DNA of 64,000 bases from Marinobacter halodurans (GCF_004327985.1 NZ_SJDL01000023.1:1-64000); one strand, 5' to 3'; positions 1-8,348 are shown, counted from the first letter of the stretch. Notes: generated by a model from the sequence alone, not told the origin. Translations and numbers: made by a program.

Positions 1-1
1 C

Positions 2-82
2 AATGAAGAACATACCAAGCCCGATTTCTCCGAAACGGACAGGGTTTTCTGGTTTGATGAAAAGGTGGTTCAACGTGGATAG
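2..82 (+). CDS. 3' end of a 145-aa-type array protein (copy A1, partial)
   Basis: The first 82 bases encode the last 26 residues, then a stop, of a protein that continues upstream of the window. The reading frame (NEEHTKPDFSETDRVFWFDE...) is identical in sequence to the C-terminus of the complete small gene at 1142-1579. It overlaps the start of the following large gene in a different frame, exactly as the complete copy does. So the two-gene array begins before this window. Function is unknown. Confidence 0.75.
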   Translation, partial: NEEHTKPDFSETDRVFWFDEKVVQRG

Positions 83-1133
83 TGTTGTGGAAATGCCGAG
101 GCAGACAACTGGTTATTATGCCGATACTGCCTATCGACCGGATCGGATACCGGCGCAATCACCCCAACACGAGGACCACAACCAATCCGCGCTGGAGCGT
201 TTTGGCACCGCGCGTTTGCCTTGGGGGCATACGGAACTGGTTGTTCCCATTTTTATTTTCGCGAAGGCCCCCCCAAAACTACTGCGTTGGTATGAGGAGC
301 ATGGGGATCCCCTGGAGGGCACTGGCTATCAGGGCCAGATGGATCACGAATGTTTTCGATATGCGCCGCTGGCCAAGCGTTTTCAGCTACTTAACTTGGC
401 AGAAATTTTCTCAAGACTAACGGTTCTTGTTCTTGGTCCTCTGATGATCTTGACACTGATAATTGGATCATTTTTGACCTCGAAAAGTAATTATTGGCAC
501 AGCTTGGTATACGATGAATGGCTCTCGACCGCCTTAATCTTTGGTATCCCGATCGGAACTTGGTTGATCTCAAGAGTTCTGGCTAAGTTTTGCTTAGGCT
601 GGTTCCTAAAAGCAGGAAAAGGCCCTCTATGGGAGCTGAACCGCCGCACCGGCATGGTCACCGTATGGACCTATCCTCCCAAATTCCCCTTCATTCCGCG
701 CGGCAAGCCAGAAGTCTTCAAGGCGCCTTTTGTGGAGTTTGACGCCTGGGTCAGTACCCGTGGTGACCGGGCCGGGATCCTGAACCGTCTCCATCTGTTC
801 CATCGTTACAGCACATGTGAAGCAGGTGTGGGGGCTGTCGGTGGAGCGACCAGCATGCCTGAGCCCTGCTACGCCCTTTGGGACTTCGTCCAGAACTACA
901 TGGACGTGACCCAGCCCTTGCCTGATATCCCGATCTGGGAAGCCTACCGCCACCTGGACCCGGTCACGGCCGAGCACGACCGGCAAACCAATCGCCCGGA
1001 ACGCTACTGGCGCGATATGGACGACGATACCTTCAAGGCCTGTGAACGGGAAATGCACAACAGGGTCCGAGCGCTAAGCACACTGGGTCGGCCAAACATC
1101 ATGGCCGAGAAGACGGTTTACGCGAGCTACTAG
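3..1133 (+). CDS. DUF6708-like two-TM protein of a tandem array (copy B1)
   Basis: This 376-aa protein has a soluble N-terminal part (about 1-130), two predicted membrane helices (about 136-160 and 172-194), and a C-terminal cytoplasmic region. That region holds the motif WELNRRTGMVTVW and later a Pro/Trp-rich stretch (PEPCYALWDFVQNYMD). This layout resembles the DUF6708 family, often encoded in type VI secretion neighbourhoods; the family call is from memory and moderate. The ATG overlaps the preceding small gene by 80 nt. A near-identical paralogue follows at 1500-2626. The central helices differ between copies, while both flanks are almost unchanged. Biochemical role is unknown; an immunity or accessory role is inference only. 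Confidence 0.7.
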   Translation: MKNIPSPISPKRTGFSGLMKRWFNVDSVVEMPRQTTGYYADTAYRPDRIPAQSPQHEDHNQSALERFGTARLPWGHTELVVPIFIFAKAPPKLLRWYEEHGDPLEGTGYQGQMDHECFRYAPLAKRFQLLNLAEIFSRLTVLVLGPLMILTLIIGSFLTSKSNYWHSLVYDEWLSTALIFGIPIGTWLISRVLAKFCLGWFLKAGKGPLWELNRRTGMVTVWTYPPKFPFIPRGKPEVFKAPFVEFDAWVSTRGDRAGILNRLHLFHRYSTCEAGVGAVGGATSMPEPCYALWDFVQNYMDVTQPLPDIPIWEAYRHLDPVTAEHDRQTNRPERYWRDMDDDTFKACEREMHNRVRALSTLGRPNIMAEKTVYASY

Positions 1134-1141
1134 CACTCAAG

Positions 1142-1579
1142 TTGTTCGAGAATCAGGATCCGCTGGTGGTCGAGTCTCACCTGCGCATGGTGGAAATGCG
1201 GTCACCGGCCAATTTGGGGCCGGGTATGGTCAAGCTCTGGCGACTATTTCCGCTGGATATTCGAGGAACCAGGGAAAGCATTCTATATAGTGAGCCAACC
1301 GACAATGGATACCTTTTTTATCTGGAAGCGCCCGGGGTACATATGGAGGAGCAAAAGGGCATGTTCGGAAACGTGGTCAGTCGGGAAATCGTGACGTACT
1401 CATGGAGCGCCCGTGTCCAGATCCGCATTGGCAAGAAGGACGACCTGATGGTTTTCCCTGCGCCCTTGCCGGACTCTTCATTAACGTACGATAAAAACAA
1501 TGAAGAACATACCAAGCCCGATTTCTCCGAAACGGACAGGGTTTTCTGGTTTGATGAAAAGGTGGTTCAACGTGGATAG
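1142..1579 (+). CDS. 145-aa array protein (copy A2)
   Basis: This complete 145-aa protein starts at a TTG 9 nt after the stop of copy B1. I do not recognise the family. It has no signal peptide or membrane segment and is predicted soluble, with several short beta-type stretches (YLFYLEAPG, SWSARVQIRIG). Its last 80 nt overlap the start of copy B2 in another frame, so A and B are probably translationally coupled. The same small gene flanks both large genes: partial A1 at the window start, and truncated A3 at 2635. TTG as start is inferred because all copies share this position and no ATG lies nearer to the previous stop. Confidence 0.65.
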   Translation: MFENQDPLVVESHLRMVEMRSPANLGPGMVKLWRLFPLDIRGTRESILYSEPTDNGYLFYLEAPGVHMEEQKGMFGNVVSREIVTYSWSARVQIRIGKKDDLMVFPAPLPDSSLTYDKNNEEHTKPDFSETDRVFWFDEKVVQRG

Positions 1580-2626
1580 TGTTGTGGAAATGCCGAGGCA
1601 GACAACTGGTTATTATGCCGATACCGCGTATCGACCGGATCAGATACCGGAGCAACCTCCCCAATATGAGGACCATAACCAATCCGCGCTGGAGCGTTTT
1701 GGCACCGCGCGTTTGCCTTGGGGGCACACGGAACTGGTTGTTCCCATTATTATTTTCGCGAAGGCCCCTCCAAAACTACTGCGTAGGCATGAAAAATATG
1801 GGGATCCCCTGGAGGGCACTGGCCATCAGGGGCAGATGAATCATGAGTGTTTTCGATACGCTCCGCTCGCCAAGCGTTTTCAGGTTTTAAATCTTGCTGA
1901 GATTATATCCAAGTTTATAACGCTCCTATTCGGCCCATTGCTAGCCCTGACGTTAGTTGTCATGTCCTTTGCTACGTCAGATCGTGATTACTGGCAGAGC
2001 GTTGTTGATGACTGGTTTTTTTTGCTGTATTCATAGGAATCCCGGCGGGAACTTGGTTAGTTTCATGGATCATGGGGAAACTTTTCTTAGGTTGGTTCTT
2101 GAAAGCCGGAAAAGGCCCTCTCTGGGAGCTTAACCGCCGCACCGGTATGGTCACCGTGTGGTCCTACCCTCCCAAATTCCCCTTCATTCCGCGCGGCAAG
2201 CCAGAAGTCTTCAAGGCGCCTTTTGTGGAATTTGACGCCTGGGTCAGTACCCGTGGTGACCGGGCCGGGATCCTGAACCGTCTGCATCTGTTCCACCGTT
2301 ACAGCAAGTGCGAAGCAGCTGTGGGGGCTGTCGGTGGAGCGACCAGCATGCCTGAGCCCTGCTACGCCCTTTGGGACTTCGTACAAAACTACATGGACGT
2401 GACCCAGCCCTTGCCCGACATCCCGATCTGGGAAGCCTACCGCCACCTGGACCCGGTGACAGCCGAGCACGACCGTAAAACCAGCCGTCCGGAACGCTAC
2501 TGGCGCGATATGGACGACGACACGTTCAAGGCCTGTGAACGGGAGATGCACAACAGGGTCCGAGCGCTAAGCACCCTGGGTCGGCCAAACATCATGGCCG
2601 AGAAGACAGTTTACGCGAGCTACTAG
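1500..2626 (+). pseudogene. DUF6708-like protein, copy B2, frameshifted at a T8 tract
   Basis: This is a second copy of the 376-aa protein. The frame opened at 1500 stops at 2034-2036, after 178 residues. The rest of the protein (FIGIPAGTWLVSW... to the shared C-terminus ending VYASY) continues in another frame to 2626. The break lies at a run of eight T at 2016-2023. One added T (T9) would restore a continuous product aligned residue for residue with B1. The N-terminal ~130 and C-terminal ~180 residues are nearly identical to B1; the transmembrane core differs. It may be a true pseudogene, a phase-variable gene, a slippage-expressed gene or a sequencing error in the homopolymer. Confidence 0.75.
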
Positions 2627-2634
2627 CACTCAAG

Positions 2635-2799
2635 TTGTTCGAGAATCAGGGACCGCTAGTAATCGAATCTCACCTGCGCATGGTGGAAATGCGGTCGCCG
2701 ACCAATTTGGGGCCGGGTATGGTCAAGCTCTGGCGACTATTTCCGCTGGATATTCCAAGGACCAGGGAAAGCATTCTACAGTCCGTCAGCTGGATATAA
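2635..2799 (+). pseudogene. Truncated third copy of the 145-aa array protein (A3)
   Basis: It starts at the same TTG position, 9 nt after the B2 stop. It matches copy A2 through LDI.RTRESIL, then diverges (QSVSWI) and stops after 54 residues. The similarity to the array ends near 2780, so this is probably the recombination or deletion boundary of the tandem array. No downstream B copy follows; the next gene is the unrelated minus-strand acetyltransferase. Confidence 0.7.
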
Positions 2800-2852
2800 G
2801 TTTTTGCTCAAGGGGGGCTTAAGGCGGGACATTCTCGCACCCTTCCGACAAG

Positions 2853-4028
2853 TCAGTTTTCCCGCCGGTACGGCAGCGCCTCCAGGGCCGCATCCCGATA
2901 CCGTTCTATGTCCTCCGCTTCCTCGGCACAGAAATCCGCAATCGCCTCGGCAAACCCGGGGTGGGCCACCCAATGCCAGGAATGGGTGAGCTGCGGCTCG
3001 AAGCCCCGCACCAGCTTGTGCTCGCCCTGGGCGCCGGCGTCGAAGCAGCGCAGGCCGCGTTCGATAGCCAGCTCGATGCCCTGGTAGTAGCAGGTTTCGA
3101 AGTGCAGGTGCTGGTATTCCTCCAGGCAGCCCCAGTAGCGACCGTAGAGCGTGTCCTCGCCGATCAGGAACAGGGCGCCGGCGATCATCTGGCCGTCTTT
3201 GACCGCCATGATCACGTGCATCTGTTCCGGCTGGTGATCGCGCAGGGCCTGGAAGAATTCGCGATTGAGATAGGGGCGTTGCCCGCGTTTGAGGTAGGTG
3301 GCCTGGTAGAACACGTGGAACGCATCCAGTACGTGGTCGGGCAGCCCGGCGCCGGGAAAGTGGGCGAACTGGATGCCCTGTTCGGCGACCTGGCGGCGTT
3401 CCTTACGGATCGATTTGCGTTTGCGCGACGTGAGCCGGGCCAGGAAATCCTCGAAGTCGGTGTAGTCCCGGTTGAACCAGTGGAACTGGCAGCCCTGGCG
3501 GTGAAGGCGGTCCGGCGCATCCAGCAGGGCCTGGTCATTGGCATTGGGAAACAGCAGGTGCCAGGAATGGCAGCCCAACTGGCCGGCGGCCTGATCCAGC
3601 AGGTGGTGCAGTGCATCGGGTGTCAGGCATTCGCGCAGTTCGGTATCGAACAACAGGCGGCGGCCCTGGGATGGGGTGAAGGGCACCGCCATCAAGAGCT
3701 TCGGGTAATAGTCCATACCGTAGCGGGCGTAGGCGTCGGCCCAACCCCAGTCGAACACGTACTCGCCCATGGAGTGGGATTTGCGGAAGGCCGGGATGAT
3801 GCCGGCCAGCCGGTCGCCCCGGAAGAACATCAGGTGGGCCGGTGCCCAACCGGTGTCGGCCGTCGTGCAGCCGCTGTGTTCCAGGGCGGCAAAGAACGCA
3901 TGGCGCAGGAAGGGATTGCCCGTGCCGCTCAGTCGGTCCCAGTCCTCTGCGCGGATGTCATCGATGGAGCCGGCTGACTCCAGGCGCAGGGCCGGGACGT
4001 TACTGGCAGAAGTTGAAGTGTCGGTCAT
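2853..4028 (-). CDS. FemAB-like GNAT family N-acetyltransferase (COG3146 type)
   Basis: This 391-aa protein is full length for the FemAB-like/COG3146 family (peptidogalycan biosynthesis/recognition-like proteins), which has a duplicated GNAT fold. Visible family features are the N-terminal GNPFLRHAFFAALE segment, the FDWGWADAYARYG stretch around residues 90-105, and a C-terminal half with RKRKSIRKERR and FDAGAQGEHKL. Members are predicted acyl- or aminoacyl-transferases with poorly defined substrates. The gene ends 54 nt from the truncated array copy. It lies in the same orientation as the Spy/CpxP-like gene upstream, separated from it by 66 nt. Confidence 0.85.
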   Translation of the reverse strand: MTDTSTSASNVPALRLESAGSIDDIRAEDWDRLSGTGNPFLRHAFFAALEHSGCTTADTGWAPAHLMFFRGDRLAGIIPAFRKSHSMGEYVFDWGWADAYARYGMDYYPKLLMAVPFTPSQGRRLLFDTELRECLTPDALHHLLDQAAGQLGCHSWHLLFPNANDQALLDAPDRLHRQGCQFHWFNRDYTDFEDFLARLTSRKRKSIRKERRQVAEQGIQFAHFPGAGLPDHVLDAFHVFYQATYLKRGQRPYLNREFFQALRDHQPEQMHVIMAVKDGQMIAGALFLIGEDTLYGRYWGCLEEYQHLHFETCYYQGIELAIERGLRCFDAGAQGEHKLVRGFEPQLTHSWHWVAHPGFAEAIADFCAEEAEDIERYRDAALEALPYRREN

Positions 4029-4094
4029 GCGTGGTCAGGGAGCTCATTTTAGTGAGAAACGCTCCCCAACCATACGCTATTTCCTGACGTTCGA

Positions 4095-4637
4095 TCACGC
4101 TCCGTCGCGATCATCCGAACCGTGGGAGTCTTTCGGACCCGGGCCGTGATGCTCCGGGCCGCCGAAGAGCTCGCGCTCTTCCTGCATGTTGGCCCAGGCC
4201 TGGCGCTGTTCGTCGTTCAGCACCTTGTAGATGGCCTGATATCGCTCGGCGCGGGCTTCGACACGCCGGCGGGCTGAATCGGCAGCCTGTTTGGCGGCGG
4301 TTTCCACGCGATCCTTGTACTCATCGCTGGTGGGATCACCGCTGTTGAGCATTGGGCGGTCCTGGTCACGCAGGGCTTCGAACTGTGCCTTGCGGTCCTC
4401 CCGCGACTTCTTGAAGATGTCGAGGACCTGGCCGCGCTGCGCCTCGGTGAGCTTCAGGCGCTCGGCCATCTCGTTGAAGCGGTGCTTCATCATTTCGCCG
4501 CGGTCGCCGTGATGCTGCGGTGGTGGCATGTCGCCGGGGCCGCAGTCCCGGTGTTGTCCGGACCAGGCCAGCGGACTGGCAACGAGAGTGGCGGCGAGGG
4601 CAGCCGGGACGAGCAGGCGATGTGTCTTGGCTCTCAT
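4095..4637 (-). CDS. Spy/CpxP-family periplasmic protein
   Basis: This 180-aa protein has a cleavable signal peptide (MRAKTHRLLVPAALAATL... ending near SPLAWSG). A helical LTxxQ-type domain follows: LKLTEAQRGQVLDIFKKSRED around residues 62-82, and a second LNDEQRQAWANM. This is the Spy/CpxP fold, a periplasmic chaperone or negative regulator of envelope-stress signalling. Its C-terminus is rich in His, Gly and Asp. It is divergent from a CpxR/CpxA-like two-component system, with a CpxR-type box between them, which supports a CpxP-like accessory role. A heavy-metal-binding zinc resistance (ZraP/CnrX-like) role is an alternative. Confidence 0.85.
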   Translation of the reverse strand: MRAKTHRLLVPAALAATLVASPLAWSGQHRDCGPGDMPPPQHHGDRGEMMKHRFNEMAERLKLTEAQRGQVLDIFKKSREDRKAQFEALRDQDRPMLNSGDPTSDEYKDRVETAAKQAADSARRRVEARAERYQAIYKVLNDEQRQAWANMQEERELFGGPEHHGPGPKDSHGSDDRDGA

Positions 4638-4732
4638 GGATGTGCTCCTTGAATGGCTGGGTGGGCAAGCGGGTGCAGCCCTGTGACAACGGTCATGGTA
4701 TCCACCGCTGTGTCAGCCACTGTCAGGCTCGT

Positions 4733-4748
4733 GTAAAGGTTGGGTAAA
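4733..4748. promoter_or_regulatory. Candidate CpxR-type box (GTAAA-N6-GTAAA)
   Basis: Two direct GTAAA repeats at 4733-4737 and 4744-4748 are spaced one helical turn apart. The CpxR consensus is GTAAA-(N4-8)-GTAAA. The box lies between the divergent CpxP-like gene and the CpxR-like regulator, about 95 bp from each start, so autoregulation of both is plausible. Confidence 0.55.
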
Positions 4749-4850
4749 TGTGCTGGAGGGTGACGCGCGCGTGCTAGACTGCGTTGCGAACCTGTTTCCG
4801 AAACCCAGGTACCGTGGTCGCTTCCCGTTTTTCGAGGAGATGGTTGGGGC

Positions 4851-5537
4851 ATGCAGAACCGGATTCTGCTGGTTGAAGACGATGAAGAACTGCGAAGCCT
4901 GCTGTCGCGCTACCTGGGCGGGCAGGGCTTCACCGTGCGCGAAGCGGCCAACGGCAACGACGGCCTCGCGCTGGCCCAGGACGAGCTGGCCGACTTGGTG
5001 GTTCTCGACATCATGCTGCCCGACATCGGCGGTCTCGATGTGCTGCGCAAACTACGGGCCCGCACCCGCCTGCCGGTGATCCTCCTCACGGCCCGGGGCG
5101 AAGAAACCGATCGTATCGTGGGTTTCGAGGTCGGCGCCGACGATTACATTCCCAAGCCCTGCAACCCCCGGGAGCTGGTGGCGCGCATCCAGGCGACGCT
5201 GCGCCGGGTGGCCTGGGACCGGGAAGGGCAGCCGGACCACGGGCGCCGTATCGGCGACCTGCGCATCGAACCCGACCAGCGCCGGGTGTACCAGAACGAC
5301 AGGCCGGTGGAGCTCACCGCCACCGAGTACGAAATTCTCCGGGTGTTGCTCAGCCGTGCCGGCTCGGTGGTGCGCAAGACCGACCTGATGCAGTGGGCCC
5401 TGGGCCGGCGCCTGACCCCGCACGACCGCGCCCTCGACATGCACGTCAGCAACCTGCGGCGCAAGCTCGATCCGGAGGGGGCAAACCGCATCGAGACCCT
5501 TCGTGGGCTCGGCTACAGCTATCGGAGTCCGGAATGA
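4851..5537 (+). CDS. OmpR-family response regulator (CpxR-like)
   Basis: This 228-aa protein has an N-terminal receiver domain with acidic pocket ED/DE at residues 9-12, phospho-acceptor Asp53 (VVLDIMLP), the conserved Thr in LLTARGE and Lys in YIPKPCNPRE. A winged-helix DNA-binding domain follows (about 132-226, EYEILRVLLSRAG ... MHVSNLRRKLDPEG). Its TGA overlaps the ATG of the kinase gene by 4 nt. With the divergent Spy/CpxP gene and the GTAAA repeats upstream, it is best called CpxR-like. RstA-like or ParR-like paralogues cannot be excluded. Confidence 0.9.
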   Translation: MQNRILLVEDDEELRSLLSRYLGGQGFTVREAANGNDGLALAQDELADLVVLDIMLPDIGGLDVLRKLRARTRLPVILLTARGEETDRIVGFEVGADDYIPKPCNPRELVARIQATLRRVAWDREGQPDHGRRIGDLRIEPDQRRVYQNDRPVELTATEYEILRVLLSRAGSVVRKTDLMQWALGRRLTPHDRALDMHVSNLRRKLDPEGANRIETLRGLGYSYRSPE

Positions 5538-6862
5538 AGTGGCGTTTCTACTGGCCGCTGTCCTGGCGGATCTTTTTCCTGGTGTGGTTCGCCATGGCCA
5601 TGGCCGTGGTGTTGAGTAACGTGGCCATCCAGGAACTGGCGCGCCAGGAGCGTCTGCAGTTGGAACAGCGCGCGGATCTGGCGAAACTGGCCGAGCGCGC
5701 TGTCGTCATCCGGGAGTCCGGCAAACCCCGGGAAGCCTTCCGGTTCCTGCGCGAGCAGGGCGAGCGCCATCGCCTGCGGTTGTTGCTGGTGGAAGGCGAT
5801 AACATGCGTCGTGAGCGGGACGGCGATGGCGAGAGGCCGCCCCACCGGCGTGGTGACTTCTTTGAGCGTCAGCCATTCCAGCCTGCCGTTATCGATGCGC
5901 CCGACGGTTATCGCCTGATCGTCTGGCCCCAGGCCGGCGGGGATGGGTGGCTGGATCCGCGCCTGTTCCGCTCGTTCGAACTGGCGCTGACGTTCCTGCT
6001 GATCACCCTGGCCTGCTGGTGGATTGCCCGCCGGATCAGCCGGCCGCTGCGGGATGTGGAAGCGACCGCCCGGTCGATAGCGGCCGGTGACGGCTCGTTG
6101 CGGGTCCGGGACCGGATTGCCAACCGCCGTGATGAGATCGGCGCCCTGGCCCGGGCCTTCAATGCCATGACGGACCGGCTTCATGCGCTGCTTGAACGCC
6201 AGCAGCAGCTGCTGCGCGATATCTCCCACGATTTGCGCACGCCGCTGGCCCGGCAGCGGGTCGCCATTGAACTGGCGCGCGACAGCATGGGCGACCAGGA
6301 CATACTGGATTCGATCCAGCGCCAGAACGAACGCCTGGAAGCCATGACCGCCCAGATCCTTACACTGCACCGGGTCGGGCAGCAGGACCAGTCCATGGCC
6401 CAGGAGCCGGTCAATATGACCCGGGTGTTGACCGAGGTGTTACAGGGCGCCACGGATTATGCCGAACAGCAGCGCGTCGACTGCCACCTGGAAATTGCTG
6501 AAGATGCGCGCAACGCCACCGTGCTGGGGGATGAAGCACTGATTTACCGGGCGCTGGACAATGTGCTGCAGAATGCGCTGGACCATACACCGCCGGATCG
6601 CACCGTGATGATCCACCTGATGCTGACGGATCGCTGGCTGACCTGCGAGATCGCCGACCAGGGCCCGGGCGTTGCCGAAGAAGACCTGCCCAACCTGTTC
6701 GAACCCTTCTTCCGTTCCGACCAGGCCCGTGGTGGCCAGGGCTGGGGGCTGGGGCTGGCCATCAGCCATGACATCATGCGGGCCCACGATGGCCGCATTT
6801 CCGCGACCAATGGGCCCTCAGGAGGACTGGTCGTCCGGCTCGACTGGCCGGTCTTCACCTGA
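5534..6862 (+). CDS. Sensor histidine kinase (CpxA-like)
   Basis: This 442-aa protein starts at the ATG that overlaps the regulator stop (ATGA). Membrane helices lie at about 12-32 and 147-166, flanking a ~115-residue periplasmic sensor region. A HAMP linker follows (about 165-218), then the H-box with His232 (RDISHDLRTPLARQR), the N-box (NVLQNALDHT), and G boxes (DQGPGVAEED, GWGLGLAI). It autophosphorylates and passes phosphate to the regulator encoded just upstream. The signal is unknown; envelope stress is inferred from the CpxP-like neighbour. Confidence 0.9.
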   Translation: MKWRFYWPLSWRIFFLVWFAMAMAVVLSNVAIQELARQERLQLEQRADLAKLAERAVVIRESGKPREAFRFLREQGERHRLRLLLVEGDNMRRERDGDGERPPHRRGDFFERQPFQPAVIDAPDGYRLIVWPQAGGDGWLDPRLFRSFELALTFLLITLACWWIARRISRPLRDVEATARSIAAGDGSLRVRDRIANRRDEIGALARAFNAMTDRLHALLERQQQLLRDISHDLRTPLARQRVAIELARDSMGDQDILDSIQRQNERLEAMTAQILTLHRVGQQDQSMAQEPVNMTRVLTEVLQGATDYAEQQRVDCHLEIAEDARNATVLGDEALIYRALDNVLQNALDHTPPDRTVMIHLMLTDRWLTCEIADQGPGVAEEDLPNLFEPFFRSDQARGGQGWGLGLAISHDIMRAHDGRISATNGPSGGLVVRLDWPVFT

Positions 6863-7030
6863 ATCGTCCGCCATCGGTCGCAGGCGTTCAACGCCGTCGA
6901 AGGCGATGCCCTCGGCCAGCTCTTCCTCATCGAACCGGATGCCGCAGCCTGCCTTGACGGTACGTGCCGGCGGTGCCGTGCCGGGGCCCGGGCCATCGGG
7001 ATCGTCATTCCTGTCATCGCCCTGGTGCAT
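6818..7030 (-). CDS. Small acidic hypothetical protein
   Basis: This 70-residue ORF is antisense to the end of the kinase gene, overlapping it by 45 bp, and fills the gap before the YigZ gene. The start is supported by a good Shine-Dalgarno (GGGAG, 7 nt before the ATG). The product is hydrophilic and acidic (RFDEEELAEGIAF, ADDSGEDRPVEPDD), has one Cys and no membrane segment. I do not recognise it. It could be a real small protein or a chance frame. Confidence 0.42.
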   Translation of the reverse strand: MHQGDDRNDDPDGPGPGTAPPARTVKAGCGIRFDEEELAEGIAFDGVERLRPMADDSGEDRPVEPDDQSS

Positions 7031-7107
7031 GTCGATTCTCCCGCCGCGCTGTTACTATCCGGAGTGAAGGGCCGGCTTCCGGGAAGCCGCTTGATTGAAC
7101 AAACGAA

Positions 7108-7737
7108 ATGGTTTGCATGTCTAAAGATTATCCCATTCCCGCCGAGTCGATCGAGCGGGAAATCGAGATCAGGAAGAGTCGCTTTATTGCCAGGGTGGCG
7201 CCGGTCAGTAGCCGGGACGAAGCCATGGCCTTCCTGGAACAGGCGCGGGCGGACTTCCCCGATGCGCGCCACCATTGCTGGGCCTACCAGATCGGTCGCC
7301 CCGGGGCCGCAACGCAGGCAGCCATGAACGATGACGGCGAGCCGTCGGGCACGGCCGGCAAACCTATCCTGAATGTCATCCAGCATAAGGACATGGGCGA
7401 TATCATGGTGGTGGTGATCCGCTACTTCGGCGGTATCAAACTGGGTGCCGGTGGTTTGGTCCGCGCCTATGCCGGCGCCACCGAGGCGGTCTTGTCGGAC
7501 GTTCCGCGTCGTACCCAGGTGCCGGTCCGCCGCCTGCTCGTGACCCTGGATTTTGCGCTGGAGCAGCCGGTCCGGCATTGGTGCGACCAGCATGAGGCGC
7601 AGGTGGAAGGGGTGGACTATGGTGAAGGTGTATCCATGCGGGTTGCGATCCCGGAGGTCTGTTTCCCGGATTTCGCCGCCTTCTGCCGGGCCGGGGGCGT
7701 CAGGCTCCCGGTTGACGAAGACGATGACTCCGAATAG
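7108..7737 (+). CDS. YigZ/IMPACT family protein
   Basis: This 209-aa protein is of typical length for the family. It has the N-terminal UPF0029 (IMPACT) domain with motifs KSRFIARV, HHCWAY, DDGEPSGTAGKPIL and VVVIRYFGGIKLGAGGLVRAY, followed by a C-terminal DUF1949 ferredoxin-like domain. Its biochemical function is not settled; the eukaryotic relative IMPACT affects translation regulation. Start is either ATG 7108 or the in-frame ATG 7117 (SKDYPIPAESIE). Neither has a strong ribosome-binding site; 7117 fits homologues slightly better. Confidence 0.9.
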   Translation: MVCMSKDYPIPAESIEREIEIRKSRFIARVAPVSSRDEAMAFLEQARADFPDARHHCWAYQIGRPGAATQAAMNDDGEPSGTAGKPILNVIQHKDMGDIMVVVIRYFGGIKLGAGGLVRAYAGATEAVLSDVPRRTQVPVRRLLVTLDFALEQPVRHWCDQHEAQVEGVDYGEGVSMRVAIPEVCFPDFAAFCRAGGVRLPVDEDDDSE

Positions 7738-7813
7738 TAAAGAGTCACGTATTCGCCCGAGGGTGACATGCTGAGAGGGGCCGCATTTCCAGGCTGATAC
7801 AACGGAGGAATCT

Positions 7814-8335
7814 ATGCGCTACCTGGTGTTGGTGATGTGTCTGGGCCTGTTGTCGGGTTGCGCCAGCATCGTGTCGACCGACTACGATGCCGGTGCCACG
7901 TTCAGCCAGTACCAGACCTGGGCGTTCGCTCCCGACAAGGGGCAAGGCAGCTACCTGAGCCTGGACGGCGCCCGGGTCGAAAGCGCGCTGGAGCGTGAGC
8001 TGCAGGGCGAATCCCTGAAGAAGGTGGATCCGGGCTCGGCCGACCTGCTGGTGACCTATCGCGTGGAGGAGGCCGAGAAGCTGGAAAGCCGAGGCTTCAC
8101 CTACGGGCTCGGTTTCGGCCGCAGCAACTGGGGCTGGGGCGTGGCCACGGCACCGGATGTACGCCAGGTGAAGCAGGGCAAACTGGTGGTGGAACTGGTG
8201 GATCGCAAGACCCAGCAGGTGGTCTGGCGCGGTGTAAGCCGGCGCTACCTGGATGAGTACCAGTCGCCGCAGGACCGGGTCGAGCTGATCGACGAGGTGG
8301 TGGCCGCCATGTTCGAACGCTACCCGCCGGCCTGA
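7814..8335 (+). CDS. DUF4136 lipoprotein
   Basis: This 173-aa protein has a lipoprotein signal peptide with lipobox LLSGC (Cys16), so it is anchored to a membrane. The mature part matches the DUF4136 family: an N-terminal FSQYQTWAF strand, and later a C-terminal VELVDRKTQQVVWRG followed by a helix ending EVVAAMFERYPP. It has a good ribosome-binding site (GGAGG). The DUF2007 gene begins 13 nt after its stop, suggesting co-transcription. Function is unknown. Confidence 0.85.
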   Translation: MRYLVLVMCLGLLSGCASIVSTDYDAGATFSQYQTWAFAPDKGQGSYLSLDGARVESALERELQGESLKKVDPGSADLLVTYRVEEAEKLESRGFTYGLGFGRSNWGWGVATAPDVRQVKQGKLVVELVDRKTQQVVWRGVSRRYLDEYQSPQDRVELIDEVVAAMFERYPPA

Positions 8336-8348
8336 CGGGACGCCGAGC

